From the NCBI GenBank assembly GCA_950022655.1, contig OX465584.1:31438988-31502987 (forward strand): a stretch of DNA of 64,000 nt. Reading direction: 5' to 3'. The notes under the pieces were generated by a model. That model searched no databases. It saw only the letters and a program-made list of their open reading frames with translations, and had not been told where the DNA came from. Below, piece after piece: positions 36,201-51,212 of this stretch. Source of the stretch: Alentia gelatinosa. Taxonomy: Eukaryota; Annelida; Polychaeta; Phyllodocida; Polynoidae. Position numbers and translations under genes: made by a program. Position 1 is the stretch's first letter. Every line of letters begins with the position of its first letter.

Positions 36201-39200
36201 TAGTAAACGATAACATCAAATGATCAACAGAAAAAGATGCAAGTGATTGCTTTGTTCATTTTTTATTGTTTCTTCAGATGTGTCTAGCTTCCTCTTTATT
36301 GTTATGGTTTTCCAATGAAAAAGGTGATTTAAGTGCAGTGATTTTGTAGGTTAAGGTGTAATGACATAAACTTCTTATTGAAACATGGTAAAATTTGAGT
36401 AATGTGCTCGAAGGTTTGTGTACAAGAAACTGCATTCATTTTACATGGTTTTTCACTAGATTTAATCATTCCTATGACTTGTAACCCAGTTTTCATTCAA
36501 AGTTTATCTAAAATGAAAACACACTGACTAGGCTATTCTATATACTCACATTGTACTTGCATTGTAATTAGCATCTTAATACAATATTCCACTTTCATCT
36601 CTATCATTTCTTTCAAAGTCGATCGTTGGGTCAAATGTAGATATTAACATTTATCTATTTCAGTTCTCTCGTCAACAATTTGATCAATTGGGTTCCCGAT
36701 GGCCTTTTCACTGGTTCCGCGGTCAAAATCCTGTATGTTGATACTTGCCAACATAAATAGAGATTTCAGTTTATTTCCCAAATTATCAATCACTATGAAC
36801 GCAATTTATGGATTCACCAATCAAGAATTCTCTATCTTATATTCATGAATGAATAACAAAATATGAACGTACTTATATATGTAGATACATTTTAATCATT
36901 AAAGAGTTATCGTTTATCATATCTATGATGAAATTAGTCATAATTCCAACCATCTTTGAACATTTTGCGTCTTTTAATTCTATATTTTAGATATGCCCTT
37001 GTCCCTTGTAGCAACTGTTTGGACCCTTTTTCAGAGCATTGGACCAGAACAAATTAAAATTCCTTCCATCAAAGGCAGTCGTTGGAGCAAACGACCTACT
37101 GTACTTGTGAGTAACTTTGCAATTCATATATTGTCTTAAAAACAACATAGTAGAGTTGCTTGATATATCTAAAACTTACATTTTACGGAGTGCATGCTGG
37201 AATTTTACCGAGTACTGTAAGTTGTGATTCATTTGCATTGTACCTCACGCACATTCGGTTTCCTGGCATCCTGTACTCGCTAGAGATGTGTCAATTCTAT
37301 ACAGTGCTTATAGAATGTTGTCTCAGTGGTATTCATGCAGTTCTGTTTTTTCAGGGGGATGAGTAACAATCTTCTGACAGCAGTCACCAAAGACAACATG
37401 GCTTCTCTAAGTGCATCCTCCATCCAGCAACTGTGAGTCAACTTTCAGGGAAGCCCATCGCAGTCTATGCTCAAAATGATAGGCGAATAATTTGGGTACT
37501 GTTCTACGTTTCACTAACAAGTCACACTTACTGACCATCCGTATGAGAACCAGGATGGTCCATCCATTGATTTGGCTGTAAATCCTTGATTTTTCATTCC
37601 TCTCCCTATATTAGCTTCGTAGAAAAATTCGTTCGCTCATCACAGACCAAGAAAAGAATTTCACATCTAATATTTGTTCTGATGATATTACGAGAAATCC
37701 AAGTATGGTGATCAAGTACAACTCAACAACTTCCCAAGTTTGGTTTCGGTGATCGGTTTTATTATGCAGCAGGTTACAGATATTACGAGAAGAAAATGTA
37801 TTCGCACTCTTTAGATTTGTTTGAATTTCTCTTTCAGAAATGTGAGCAACAACGCGTTGACTTTTATAGAGCAGGATGCACTGAGTCTTGTGACTTCACT
37901 GAAAATTTTGTAAGTATTTCATCTTATATATGTGGATATTCATCATTTCGTCTCTAAATAACCTTAGCATTATTAAAATGTTCTAATCAATGACCTCTTA
38001 TTTTGTGGCATTCTTTCTCACTACAAGTAGGACATTTCCGTTAACAACCATCAGTATTTACTAAAATGACATGGATCGATTTAAACTGAGGTTTATCCCA
38101 TTAATTATTGTCAAGTAATAATAAAAACTCAACGGAATTTGTTATCACGAAGGTGTACAATCTACCTACTGTTAGAATTCCCTGCACTCCTTACAGTTTA
38201 TACACTGTACTTAGACAAGCTCTTCTCCAATTATAACGTTGCAGTTTGAAGACAGTCCATCTCGATCAATACAATGAGCCGTGATTTTAAAAAAACCGTT
38301 GATTGTTTTTGCACAGGGAACTCCACGCAAATAGTTTTGATGACCTGCCGTACAAGTCGCTGCATAATATGCCCGAGCTGCTGCATCTGTGAGTTGTGCC
38401 TGGAGATTCCTTTTTCTCCTTGTTCTATGAATGTCAAGTAGTGAATGCAGGAAACTTTCTAATGAGCGAATTATGAGTACAATGTACTTGCTGCACGCTC
38501 CGAACCTGGTGCAGCATGGTTCTAAGGACTGATTATTGTGAAGCAAGGGGAAAATCAGAACCAGCTGTCTATATTGCATTTTGGTTGTCATTTCATGTCG
38601 AGTTACAAAGAGAATTAGCATGTCAGTATAAACGAAGATGAACATAAGCCTGATCTTCCTTGATGTGATAGGCTCCTATAGCATTGCTATGGAGGATGGA
38701 TGTAATACTAAGAATGGCTTTAGGATGGTCATGTCATGACAGCATTGATTATTATTCTTTCGAACATTCCTTTGCAAAGTCCCATAATAAGACTATTCTA
38801 TTATAATGTTGGGTGGAATTTAACCATCAATTCTTATGCCCATTGAAAAAGAATAATTTAGATAATGTGCACTTGCAGTAGTATATGAAAAGAGGTATTA
38901 TTGAGCATACACAGGAACATAAGTCATCAAAACTCACCTAGCAGTATTTTGGAAAAATCTATACATTTCAAGCTATACGTTATGCTGTCATTCTTCCTAT
39001 TAAAACATGCTTTGAAAAAACTTCTAAATTTCCTATTACCCTAACCTTGAGGTAAATAAAGACTTTCTGTTTCAGAGATCTAAACAGTAACAGCTTGAAG
39101 ACCCTGAAGAGTAAGGCTATCACGGACATGCCTAAACTCATTACGCTTCGACTTCATTCTCAGAAGACTCCCAACTTGATGACCTCTATCGCCTACGACG

Positions 39201-42200
39201 CTTTCCAAAACATCGGTGCCAAACTTAAATATCTGTTAGTATCAATGCACATCGTATTTAGTCAGTTATCAATCATACCTAGGAAATTATATGTTGAAAC
39301 AACATTTTCGGAAAACGTGTTTAGATGTACTTTGCTTATCACCTTTCTTAAGTTTGTGAATATATGTATATAGTCAGGGGGCCAGCCCCTGAAAAAGTGC
39401 CTTTTCGTTCCATGGAAGTATAGCAGCAATTTTATTGCATCAAATGAAAGCTAAGACTTTGGCCATTCCAGATATGGTAGCCATTTTTCTGTAAATGTGT
39501 CCATTTGACCTTTTATTAGAGGTCAAAGGTCATCAAATTTCAGAGGGTTCTGAAATTGAGACATATTTTGTCATTTCTCCAAGGTCAAGGTCACCAAATG
39601 GAATGTTTCCACCCAGAATTTCACCCAATTTCCTATAAGGACTTATAATGACCTTGACCTTGATCAAAATCAAGATGGTGACAAAAGCTGATGACTCTAT
39701 GGTGTCTCAATATATTTACCAAATATCTAAGAAATCAACTTAATACTCTTGGAGAAATGACAAAATATGTCTCAATTTCAAAACCCTCTGAAATTTGATG
39801 ACCTTTGACCTTTCATTTGATGCAATAAAATTGCTGCTATACTTCCATGGAACGAAACTCCTTAAATAACAGGATTTCAGGGAACTGGCCCCCTGACTAA
39901 TAAGAAAGATAATACTGATAGGACCCGTACGACTTTTCGTGTTATAAGGTTGGAGACTTCTTCAAAATCCTTTGTTATGATAAAAATTTTCAAAAGAAAT
40001 AAGTCCAAATATTAAGTTTTTATGATAGGTTTTATGTCAATTGCTTGTCACTTCACATGTAATTTAAGCGCATTTAATCTGTGACTGATCTGGTGTTTCT
40101 GTAAATTGCAGCTGGCTCAGTCAGAATACCTTGTCTACTTTTCCTCATCAAGTCCTGTCACAGGGAAACTATCCTTCCATTGACACTATGTAAGTATATA
40201 TTATTTTGTAAATTAGTTCCTAGTACTGAGTTCTGACTCCTCTTCCACGTGTGGGTGTGTCCTGCCTGGATAAAATGTACTTTTATTGTTTGTTTTTTTC
40301 TATTTGGTATTAGCAAGTTAGAGGGCGATAAAATGCATGTAATTTAGTTCTTTAATTTGTGTTTGTTAAGACAGATCTATCCATTTAGGTCCATATATAT
40401 ATATCATGTAAATGGGTATCTTACTCAATCAAAAATCACAGATTACTGCCATGACATCCTTTGGGAATCGTAGATATTTTGTTGATACCTAAAATATATT
40501 GCAATTATCACTTGGTATATGATGCACCATGCAATAGCTATAGCCGTGTAATGAACTTTCTCTCGTAATACACAACGTATTTCCTTCTATTCTCGCCAGA
40601 TGGATGGACTATAATGCTGTAAAGGAACCCGCGTTATATGGGGTGGAAGCGTTCCCTATCTATATGTATACGTACTATCTCCAGCAGAACGCCAGTTATG
40701 TGCCCTTCTCCACCATCTCAAACCTGAAGAAATTGTGAGTATCAGGCTCTCGTAAGAGAGTTATGTTGGTAAATATTTTGCCACAACATTTCTGAGATTA
40801 CAATGAACACATAACCCCGGTAAATGCAGCACTTTAGCAAGGATGAAATTATGTTTTGAGTACCACAAGGCTCAGTAGTCGGACCGACCATATTCCTAAT
40901 CTTCATTAAGAACTATAGCAAGATCTATACATTACAGTTATATTGTAATGTGTCTATGATGTGTCAATTAATAGTGGCCAAAACTTTAAGGTAGCGAAAG
41001 ATAGAAGGAACAAATATCTGGGAGCATTGTGTAATGACCATGTAGTAATGACCGTGATGAAGCTATTATTTATTTGACCAATAGAAAAATAGCTGAAGAA
41101 AAGTATTCTGGACTGTGCTGATTATCTAAGAGTTTGACTAGACTAGGATCCACATTTTGGAAAACACTGCACCTAAATGATATGATAGTATAGATCTTTC
41201 GTGATTTGGAATGATATCATACGTACAACTGATATTTATTCACTTCAACATAAATACATTTCCACCTGCAAGCTTTACCGTCAATCTTGACATCGACAAG
41301 ACCAGACTTGTGATCATAAGGCAGATGCATTGAGAACATCTATCCTCATCCTTGACTCTACAGATATCAATGCATTCATCATTCCAACAGGTACTTTGGA
41401 AACAACCAAATCCCAAAGCTGAACAGTGGAGACTTTTGTGAGTTAAGTCTCCTCACTGAATTATATCTTGAGAGTAACCAACTGACGGAGGCCACCATTC
41501 CTGATCTCGCCTTCAACTGTACCCGCAATCTGGCAACACTGTGAGTATACCATCGACTATGCACTGCTATGGACATCTTAAATTCTGCAGCAATGATATA
41601 CAGCTGAGTCCAATGATACGTTGAATGGCATGACTTTGGACTTGCAGATTTTATTGCACTAAGCGAAACTTGGCTAACTGAGCGATACACAAGTAATATG
41701 TTAGATTTACCCAAAATGACAATATATAGAATGGACAGGGATCACACTGATACTAATATAGGAGGTGGGGTGGCTCTTTATGTAGGAAATCATTTAATTG
41801 AGTATACACAAAAAGTGGATAAGTATTGTTGTTCGAGTGGGGATATTGAATGTCTTACTATTGATGTGAAAGTACCTGATAGAAAAAAATTATTAGTTAT
41901 TGCTTTGTACAGGCCGCCAGGAGAAAACCCGGGTCCTTGTTATGATTATCTGGAACAAATTGTTAAAGATAGAGAATACAGAAAACACGAAATTTGGATT
42001 TTAGGGGATGTAAATGTAAATGCGAATGCAAAAAGGAGCAATAAGTTCAAACATCTAACACATTTTTTGACGGAAAACCATTTAGATATGTTACAAACGG
42101 AAGATACTTATCTCCATAAAGAAGGGACTACAAAAATAGACCATATTTATACTAATAGTAGATTTGTACAGAGCTCAGGAAATGTCAATTATTACTTATC

Positions 42201-45200
42201 GGACCACGTAATGATTTATGCCATTAGAAAGAAAATTAAGGATGTTTATGAAAAGAAAATGATTAAATAAAGGGATTTGAAATTGTTGGATAAAACTAAA
42301 TTAAAAAATATAATGCAAGAGTATGATATAGAAGAAGGTTTAACGGAAGAAGAGCCCTGTAAGAACTTTATAAATTATCTTGAGAACAAGTTGAATCAGG
42401 ACTGCCCAATAAAAACAAGGGGCGTTAGGACCATGAACAATGTAGCTTTACCAAAGAACGTTAATGTAATGATAGAACGAAGAAAATATTTATTGATAAA
42501 ACTTCTAAAAGAAAAGGGGGGAACTGAAAGTTACAAACAAATTTTAGATGAGATAAGGAAGCTAAGAAAGGAGATCAGTGTAGGAATCAGAAGATTCCAG
42601 GGTAAACAGATTCAGAAGAGTCTAAATGCGAATCAAAAAAATCCAAAGCGTTTTTGGAGATCTCTAAATGGTATCTGGAAAGGAGAGAATATAAAAAACT
42701 CTGGATATCCTATAATAGAATCACAAGATAAGCAAAAAATTTGTAATGATATAAATGAACACTTTGTAAACATAGGAGTTGTAGATACAAACAATACTGA
42801 GACAACAGATGAACATAATAGACACATAGAGGAAGAAATGATGATAAAAGATTTAGATAATTATGAAACAACAAAAGAAGAAATAGTTAGAATCCTGAAA
42901 AATATGGACAATGGAAAATCGACTGGATTTGAATTTGTGCAATCAGGATTTCTGAAGAAATTACTTTTAATAGATCCAAGTATATTATGTAATTTAATAA
43001 ATTTTAGTTTGAAATACGCAAAATTCCCCGATATTTTGAAAAATGGGTGTATCACCCCGTTACCAAAAGAAGGAAATCTAGTTAGTTTTAATAATTGGAG
43101 ACCGATCACTGTTCTAAGTTTTATATCGAAGATATATAAGAAGGTAATACACAGAATTATACTTGAGCATTTATTACTACATGATATTATAGATAAAAAT
43201 CAGTTTGGGTTTCTCCCGGGAAGGTCGACGGCACAGGCTAGTTTTATAATAGTAAATGAAATACATAAACAACTAAATGATAAAAATCTGATACTGGTAT
43301 CCTTTTTAGACTTTCAAAAAGCTTTTGACAGCGTAAACCATAATATATTAATAAGAAAGTTAGTAAATGTAAAACTGGATCATAATATAGTTGTGTTGAT
43401 GATAGAGTACCTTAAAAATAGATTAATTAAAACCAAAATGTTTGATTTATTGTCGCCGGAAATTATTACTAAATGTGGAGTCCCCCAAGGATCGGTCCTT
43501 GGACCACTGTTGTTTATAATTTTTATAAATGAATTGTGTAAAGTAATCAATTATGGGAAAGTAATACTATACGCTGATGATTGTGTACTAATGGTAAGTG
43601 GAAAAAATCAAGAGGAGATAGTAGAAAAAATGGAAGCAGATTTGAAAGAGGTATGTAGGTGGACGACAAAAAACAGGATAGGTGTAAATTATAAAAAGAC
43701 CAAGGTGATGTGGCTGGGAAACCAGAAGGGGTTAAATAAAAGTATGAACATTAGGATGGGAGATGAATTGATAAAGGCAGTAGAGACTTATAAATATTTA
43801 GGAATTGTAATAGATAATAAATTAAACTTTAATGCACAAATTGATCATGTTAGTAAAAATGTAAATGGAAAAATCTATAAGCTGAGGAAGATCAGATATA
43901 TGCTAACATTAGAGGCTGCTATAAAAATTGCAAAACAGATGATAATGCCTATTCTAGAATACTCAGACTTTATTTATTATAGCACGAGTCAAAAAAATAG
44001 GGATAAGCTACAAGTATTATTAAATAGAACACTAAGAGTGGCACTAGGGATAAGAAAGGCTAGAGATATGGGGACAAAAGATATATATGAGAGATGTAAG
44101 GTGCGAAAACTAGAAATCAGAAGAGCAGGACATTTACTAAGTTTAATGAAATGGTGGACAACAGATAGAGGAAATATTTTTGAACAAACATTAAATAGGA
44201 CTAGGGGAGATCAAAAAATAAAAATAAAATTACCAAAACCAAAACTAGAAAAGTATAGACACTCGCCGGTCTATGTCGGAGCATTAATGTGGGCTAAACT
44301 ACGGGGTGAAACACAAAGGATAGAAAAACCAGATAGATTTAAAATGAAAATAAAGGAAGTACTACATGATATATTAGAAGAGGTAAATTAAATATGAGAA
44401 TAAATGATAGCTATAAGTAAGTAGGCAAATACAAACCCACGGTGTGAATGTGTGAGTGAATGAAAGCTGTACTGTCTGTCTTGTTGATGTACATACAATG
44501 TTATTATGTCTAATATATGTGACACATGCATGGAAGATCGCTTGGTTACAAGTGAATGTACTGTTTGTCGTTAATAAACTTTTAATAAAAAAAAAATAAA
44601 AAAATGTAAAGTGATTATTGATACTAAATTTGACCAGATTGGGGCGGTTATACAGAGCGGGAAAATGGAGGCACGGACAACCTTGTGGTTCTGTACAGAT
44701 TGATAGAATGGCACTGGTCCCACGTTTACAAATACATGTGCCTTAGACGATGTGAATGAGAATATCTTTTAATGATCAATTTTTGATACATATTATTAAT
44801 CCTAAAACAAAAATTGGAATACTCTGCAGTCCTTTCCCCCTTCCCATTCTGTGTAATGATTTTGCGTGAAAATAAGGATCATGGAAACGGGAGTTTTGTA
44901 TTTCATTTTGAGTTTGCATTGCTTTTCAAATACATCAAATGTACAGTGTATCATACTTTCAGTGATCTCGGTGGTAACCTCATCCAGTATGTACCCACTG
45001 CTGTGAGGACTGCGGAGTACATGCCATCTATCCAGGACTTACGACTACAAGGAAACAAACTTACCTTCCTGGACACCGGCACCTTCGCTAATCTCTCCAC
45101 TCTCACCTCCCTGTAAGCTATGTCTGATAACAGGCTATACAGACATCTATTGCCTTAAAAACTCGACGTATGTTGAGAGGCCCTGATAATGATAAAAAAA

Positions 45201-48200
45201 AATCATTGTTGTTTAATATTCTCAAATTTTCTTAATTATTAGGGCACATACAAACACACCGTGTGCCCTACGTCAATCAGTATTTCGAAACACGTACATG
45301 TTGCGTAATTCTGTGCCAGAAGTCCACAAAGAAACTTGCTCTAGTGTGATTTGTGTACTGATGAATATTGCTAGTGTGTATGTAATACGTAACTTCAGCC
45401 TGCAATTCTGTTTATTTAGATGTTCCATCAAATTGTCTGTTTTTATTTGAATATGTTTGTTTTATTGCTTTATTCATTTTCCCACATTCCCCATTTTCCA
45501 TGAAGAAAGTTAAATATTGACTTGATCTTAAATGCTTGTTTTCATCTTATCAGGCAACTACAGGCTAACAGTATAATAGCTATAGAAGATACCAACTTTC
45601 CAGACAGCTTACAGACATTGTGAGTATTTATTTGTTCCTTCTTTTTTTCTGTGAAAGATCTATGGGACTTCTTGCCCAATACACCAATCCAGACCCAATT
45701 TAACACCACTCGATAATATTGGCATTAATGTACTCAATACACAAATATTGGCCGACAACAGAACACTGCGTCAATGACCCTCTTCATATGAATTGCCTGT
45801 ATCTTAAGAGATACAATGTTATTGAACTGTACAGTTATCTCCTATTAAGGATCTTAAAGTGTCTTGTCCTGGGCAGAGAGTATGAGAGCATGGCTGTTGA
45901 AGTCACTTACCTGAAGTAGTATATTGCCTAAGTGGAAATTGGCTAACCCGAATTGGAATATTGTGGGAACTCGTTGGTACAGCATACAATCCTATTACCA
46001 AAAAAGATTAGCCGTCATTAAACCTTGTTTTCTTTTCTCCTTCTTCATAGGAATCTGGGGAGCAATGACTTCCGATTCCTGCAGTCATACCCGTTCCGTA
46101 ACCTGTCGAACATGCGTGAGCTACAACTCGACAATAACAAGATCACAGTGATCCCGGATGACGCCTTTCACGGGTCGACAAGCCTCGCCACCTTGTGAGT
46201 AGCTCTATGTGTGGGAATGCGCCCGAGTGCGCTCCGAGTGCGTTCTGGTCTACTGATCACATTTAGATATTGCTCCGATTAATTCCCACTAATTACTAGT
46301 TTAACATAATCTTCTACACAGCATCTTTTTCTGTAAGGTAAAGATTGCTTTCGTCTTAGTGACTCTTCCTGATCCAGTATTTCATTTCAAAATTTAATTT
46401 TTATCATGATTTCATAATTTATACTTATACCTTAATGATATGCATATTACTTGTAGTGGGAATATTATAGGAAGAAACGAAGATATATTAACAAAATATA
46501 GTTTATATCAAAGGTAAAAAAACATACATTGTTATTATGAATCTGGCAGATATACAGAGGGTAAAATATTGTTGTTCAATAACATAGCTTTTTTCAATCC
46601 GTGAATTTACTGATAATTCACAGAAAACTCAACGGCAACCAGCTGGGTACGATAAAGAAAGTGCATTTCCAGGACAACCCTCTGGACGGAAGTATATCTC
46701 TACAAAATAACGACATAGGTTACATTGAAGACGGGACCTTCAGCCATATCGCCAGCTGTACACAGATGTAAGTATGGGTATGGTCTACATACATATATAC
46801 ATGCATAGAGATAGCCTTTACAAGTATGCATACAAACGAAAATACATTTGGATATCATATATATGGATGGATTTTGATATAAAGGTTGTAGAATGTAGGA
46901 TGGATCGCACCATGAAGCCCATCACCTGATCTTAGGGTAAAAAAAAAAAAAGGATATGAACATGTACCGGTATGCAAAAACTAAAGATTCCAGGAGGAAT
47001 TTATTATAAAACATTTCCTATCGCCTACAATGATACCATGTTATACAAGTGTTATTAATGTTGCTTTGCCTTTCAGCGATCTGAGTAACAATAAATTGAC
47101 GCGGCTGCCGATGGGAGGGGACTTTTCCGATCTTACTGTTTCCCTTGATCTTTCTCTGGGCAACAACCGGATAACGTCTCTACCAAGTGGTGTATTCAAA
47201 AACTTGAACTGCCGTGGATTGTGAGTACATACTTATCCGAAAAAGCTCAATTTATTGTAAATACCACATTTAGGAAAATCAACTTTTACGTACCGGTTTT
47301 ACCAATGTACGGGAAGTAGTGCGGGCTACAACAGATTAAGTAAGCAAAGGTCGATGGCTCGTCAATGAATTAGCTGCTAATGTACACATTATTTGCTTGC
47401 CATGTTGGAATTTGTTCTATGAAAACAGCATTCTACAATATCTATAGTGGCAGAATATTTGGACTGACCTATTTCCCATATCGAATGTTTTGGTATTCTG
47501 TAATTCATTGTATGTCATTTCATGCTCTATGTTGCAGGGGCCTTTCAAACAACAAGATCTCACAGATTGACAGTTATGCTTTTGAAATGATGTCGACCAG
47601 TCAGGACATTTCGCTCACTGGGAACCCATTAAGGACCATTGCACCATATGCTTTCAGCGGCACCAGTCACAGGTCTGACAATATTTAGCAGTCTCACTAA
47701 CGTTGATCTTTAAGGAGTAACTCAGAGTATCATGACAGCGTATCACATCATGTGTTGGTTGAGGATATCCTGTGCATGTATACAAATCCAATCAAATGTG
47801 TTCCAAATACCTAAACATGGAAAATGATAACTTTGCCATAGAGCATAGTTGAGTGCTATGATTACGACAACCAAGAGTGAATAAGAATAGCGTCGTTCTT
47901 AAGCAGTGATTTTATGTAATTCCAGGGAGATTGATGAAACATATCACCTGGTGCTCAAATATCCCTTCATTGATTAATAAATGTGTGTTCGATCCGATAG
48001 GTATTGAACAGGCGTTCAGCAGGCCTTTCAGCCGACCCGCCGGCTCAGCCCCGGCCCACGGCCCGGCAAAAAGCGTAGAAATTGTTAGAGCTCTTCCACC
48101 AACCCACCTTATTCTATTAGGCCGGTCGTACACCTCCCGTACGGCGCTCAACTTCAACACCCAATGACTAGCAGCGTCCGGTGGAAGCAGCGGCCGAGGT

Positions 48201-51135
48201 GTTCCACCAGGCAGGTCGTCATCTGCTACAGGCCAGATCTGCTGAGAAACCCCGTAGGGGTGGTGTACACCAATTTCGCCTAGTTGGTGGAACACTCCCT
48301 TCACCGGTTCCACAACCGATTGAAATATTTACAGATACACATTTCTGCTGAAATTTAAATACCAGAAAAATATTGAAAATTCGCAAATGGTCTCTATATA
48401 TCGAACTGGTGAATGGAAATCTTGTGTTGTTTAGTTCAACAATGCCAGCTATTGCATTTAACAGATTTAGCCTCATATCAGAAAAGTAAATGTCAACCGA
48501 TCTATGTAAACTTTGTTAGGACATTTCTTCCGCAAGTTATATGTTTTCATTTCTCCTTTAAATACATCAGGTAATGGTTGCCATTGGCGGATCTGGATAA
48601 ATATATAGATCCAATACTTTAGAAATATAGCTAATCTTTCCTTGATATGTGTACTTTGTTTCCGTAGGAACCTGTATGTGAACGGTATGAGCGTGGGGAA
48701 CCTGCCATCTTACGCGTTCAACTCGGTGACGATCTCCGAAAATCTTCATCTACATGGCAACAACATCAAAGAAATAGATGTGTCGGCCTTCAACGGAGTT
48801 TCCGTCGGTAAAGACATGTGAGTACTATCCAAATTGACCGTACTTTGTCTATGGACGCATATTGTCGCTCTAAAACGGGGTTTCCGGCGTTCATGAATCC
48901 ACACTGTACTACCTTTAGATAGTAGGTAGCTCGGTTTTCGGGAGAGTTGATCTTTTTGTATTACCAAGGTAAAGTCATGCTAAACAGAGTCAAGTGTCTC
49001 ATGCCCCCTTTATGGAAGGGATTTACTGAAATCGAACTTTTGCGCAAATACAGAGTGGGGTTGACTTCTTAAGTAATGAACAGTCCTTCAGCACATCTTG
49101 TCTATAATGTTCGTAACCAATATCAATTACAATATGTACATGGATGAAGTATGATTATATACCTATAGAGAAAACGTATTTTAAACGTGGCAGCTACCGC
49201 ATCTATTGAGCAAGCAACTGACCAGACGCCTTTGCTTAGGCGCCCTGGGTTTAATTAATGTCAACTGTGTGTGAGTATTTTAATAGAGGAAGACCCCCAT
49301 TGGTAGATCCGGTCAGGTGATCTGTTTTGAGGATTCTCATTTGCCGAATTTTTAGACAAAAAGCGGCGGGAAAGCCTTGTGTACTGTGGATCTGGAGTTC
49401 TCATAGTGAAAAGTACTTCATAGTTTTTGAAATTGAAAAAGGTCTGAATCACTAAAATGACACATACATACACCATATATTCAGTGAGAAGCAAACTACC
49501 CGTAAGACCCTCATTATCCAATGCCATCTCCGTCTCCTATCACAGGCGTCTGGACAGTAACACCATGACGCTGATTAAGGGCTCGCTGTTCGGATCGGCG
49601 TCATCGGTCTCCGTCGGACAACGCTTGTACCTGGACCAGAACAGCCTGGTGTCTCTGCCGTCAGACACGTTCGCCGGGGTCACCCTCACCGAGCTCACCC
49701 TGAATAACAACAAGCTGAGCCTCTACCCCTCCACCGCACTCTCCAACCAGAACCTGAAGAAAATGTAAGCAGTATTGAAATATGTGTACGGGGTTATGCT
49801 ACGACGATATCAGAGATCCGGTAATCTTATTATGTATATATCATGTATACAGGGGTTCAGATAATCCGCTAATCCTTTATCAGATGATATTATCATATTA
49901 AGCGCCTAAAATGTTGTATTATGTATTTGGGAACATCAAATAATGAAGATACAAAGATTTCCTAATATGATTATCTATCTCGCAGACTGATGGCTAATAA
50001 CGAAATCTCAGAGGTCGCTCTAGGATCATTCACATCGGGCCAAAGTGCCATGGAGGAGATGGACTTATCCGACAACAAAATCAAGGAGCTGCTAGCCAGC
50101 CTGTTAGATCCTCTCATCAACCTAAAGAAAATGTGAGTACCTAAACCGCCCGCCTGAATATTATCCAGACTGCTTTTAATATGAATATCTCATGTTATAT
50201 ATTGTAAAGTTAGACTGAATGGATTAACCTACTGCTTCAATGGTAACATGCAACAATGCGGTTATAAGTGTTATAATGTAATTTACAATTATTACCAATA
50301 TATGTGATAGATATAAGATTAAAAACCAAACGATATATTTGTCTATCCTTGATAACTATTATCTTAATTGTTACATGAAGAGGAGCAGAACCTAGAGGAA
50401 CCAGACTGGTGCCATATCATTCCTTCAACATTCCTTAAGAATGATTCTATATCGTGGAAAGCACTATATCCATGTTACATTCTACAATTACATATACATT
50501 TATTTATATGTAATCATATATATGGTATTGAAATACGAGGCGCACAGCTTCAAGATTTCCGGTGGCCTCCAAATCTTCATCAGGGAAGGTGGCCCAGATA
50601 TGAAAGGAATTTGTTTAACTTTCATTCACGAAAGGTCTCTTGCTATCCGAACCATTTAATGCTAAGACCTTGATATAGTAGTGTCATACTTCTGTGTGAC
50701 AGAGTTAAATGACCAGAGTATACCTGACATCCGATTACGTATTGGTGAAAGTCTTTTCTCTAATTGCTTAATCATAAGATATATAGTAGGTCGAATATAT
50801 ACTAGCACTGCTTCAAGAAAGGGTAACTGTCTCTGTTTTTAATGTCCTATGCTATGTCAAAGTATTTGTAGTGATTGTCGTGTGTTCGTTCCTTGTCCCT
50901 ACTGCACAATATTACGAATGTACTCCTGTCCTTTATAAATTTCCATAAATATCTTTTTAAAAACATATAAGATCTCATAGTGATTGCTAGTTCCGCCATC
51001 GTCAACCAGGATATTGTAGGATAGTGCCTCTGAGGTCAGTGGACAACCGATGTAATCAGATCATGATCAATCATCCATTGATAATCATGAGACGAGGCTA
51101 AACCCCTCTACAGCCAGCTGAATAACCAGGAGTAG

Positions 51136-51212
<77 letters not shown>

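Larger units (their letters stand above)
41600..44616 (+). mobile_element. 5'-truncated non-LTR (LINE) retrotransposon in an intron of the large gene
   Basis: It lies wholly inside the intron between exons 15 and 16, in the same orientation as the gene. It starts inside the endonuclease domain near 41600-41638 (ALSETWL) and ends in an A-rich tail at about 44583-44616, after AATAAA at 44573. The upstream edge is abrupt, as expected for incomplete reverse transcription. No target-site duplication could be identified. The motif set (APE-type endonuclease, RT with YADD) fits the jockey/CR1 group; the exact clade is uncertain. Confidence 0.87.

Noticed and set aside
41379..41714. 111-codon minus frame
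   Set aside because: Overlaps exon 15 and the start of the LINE on the other strand; a shadow.
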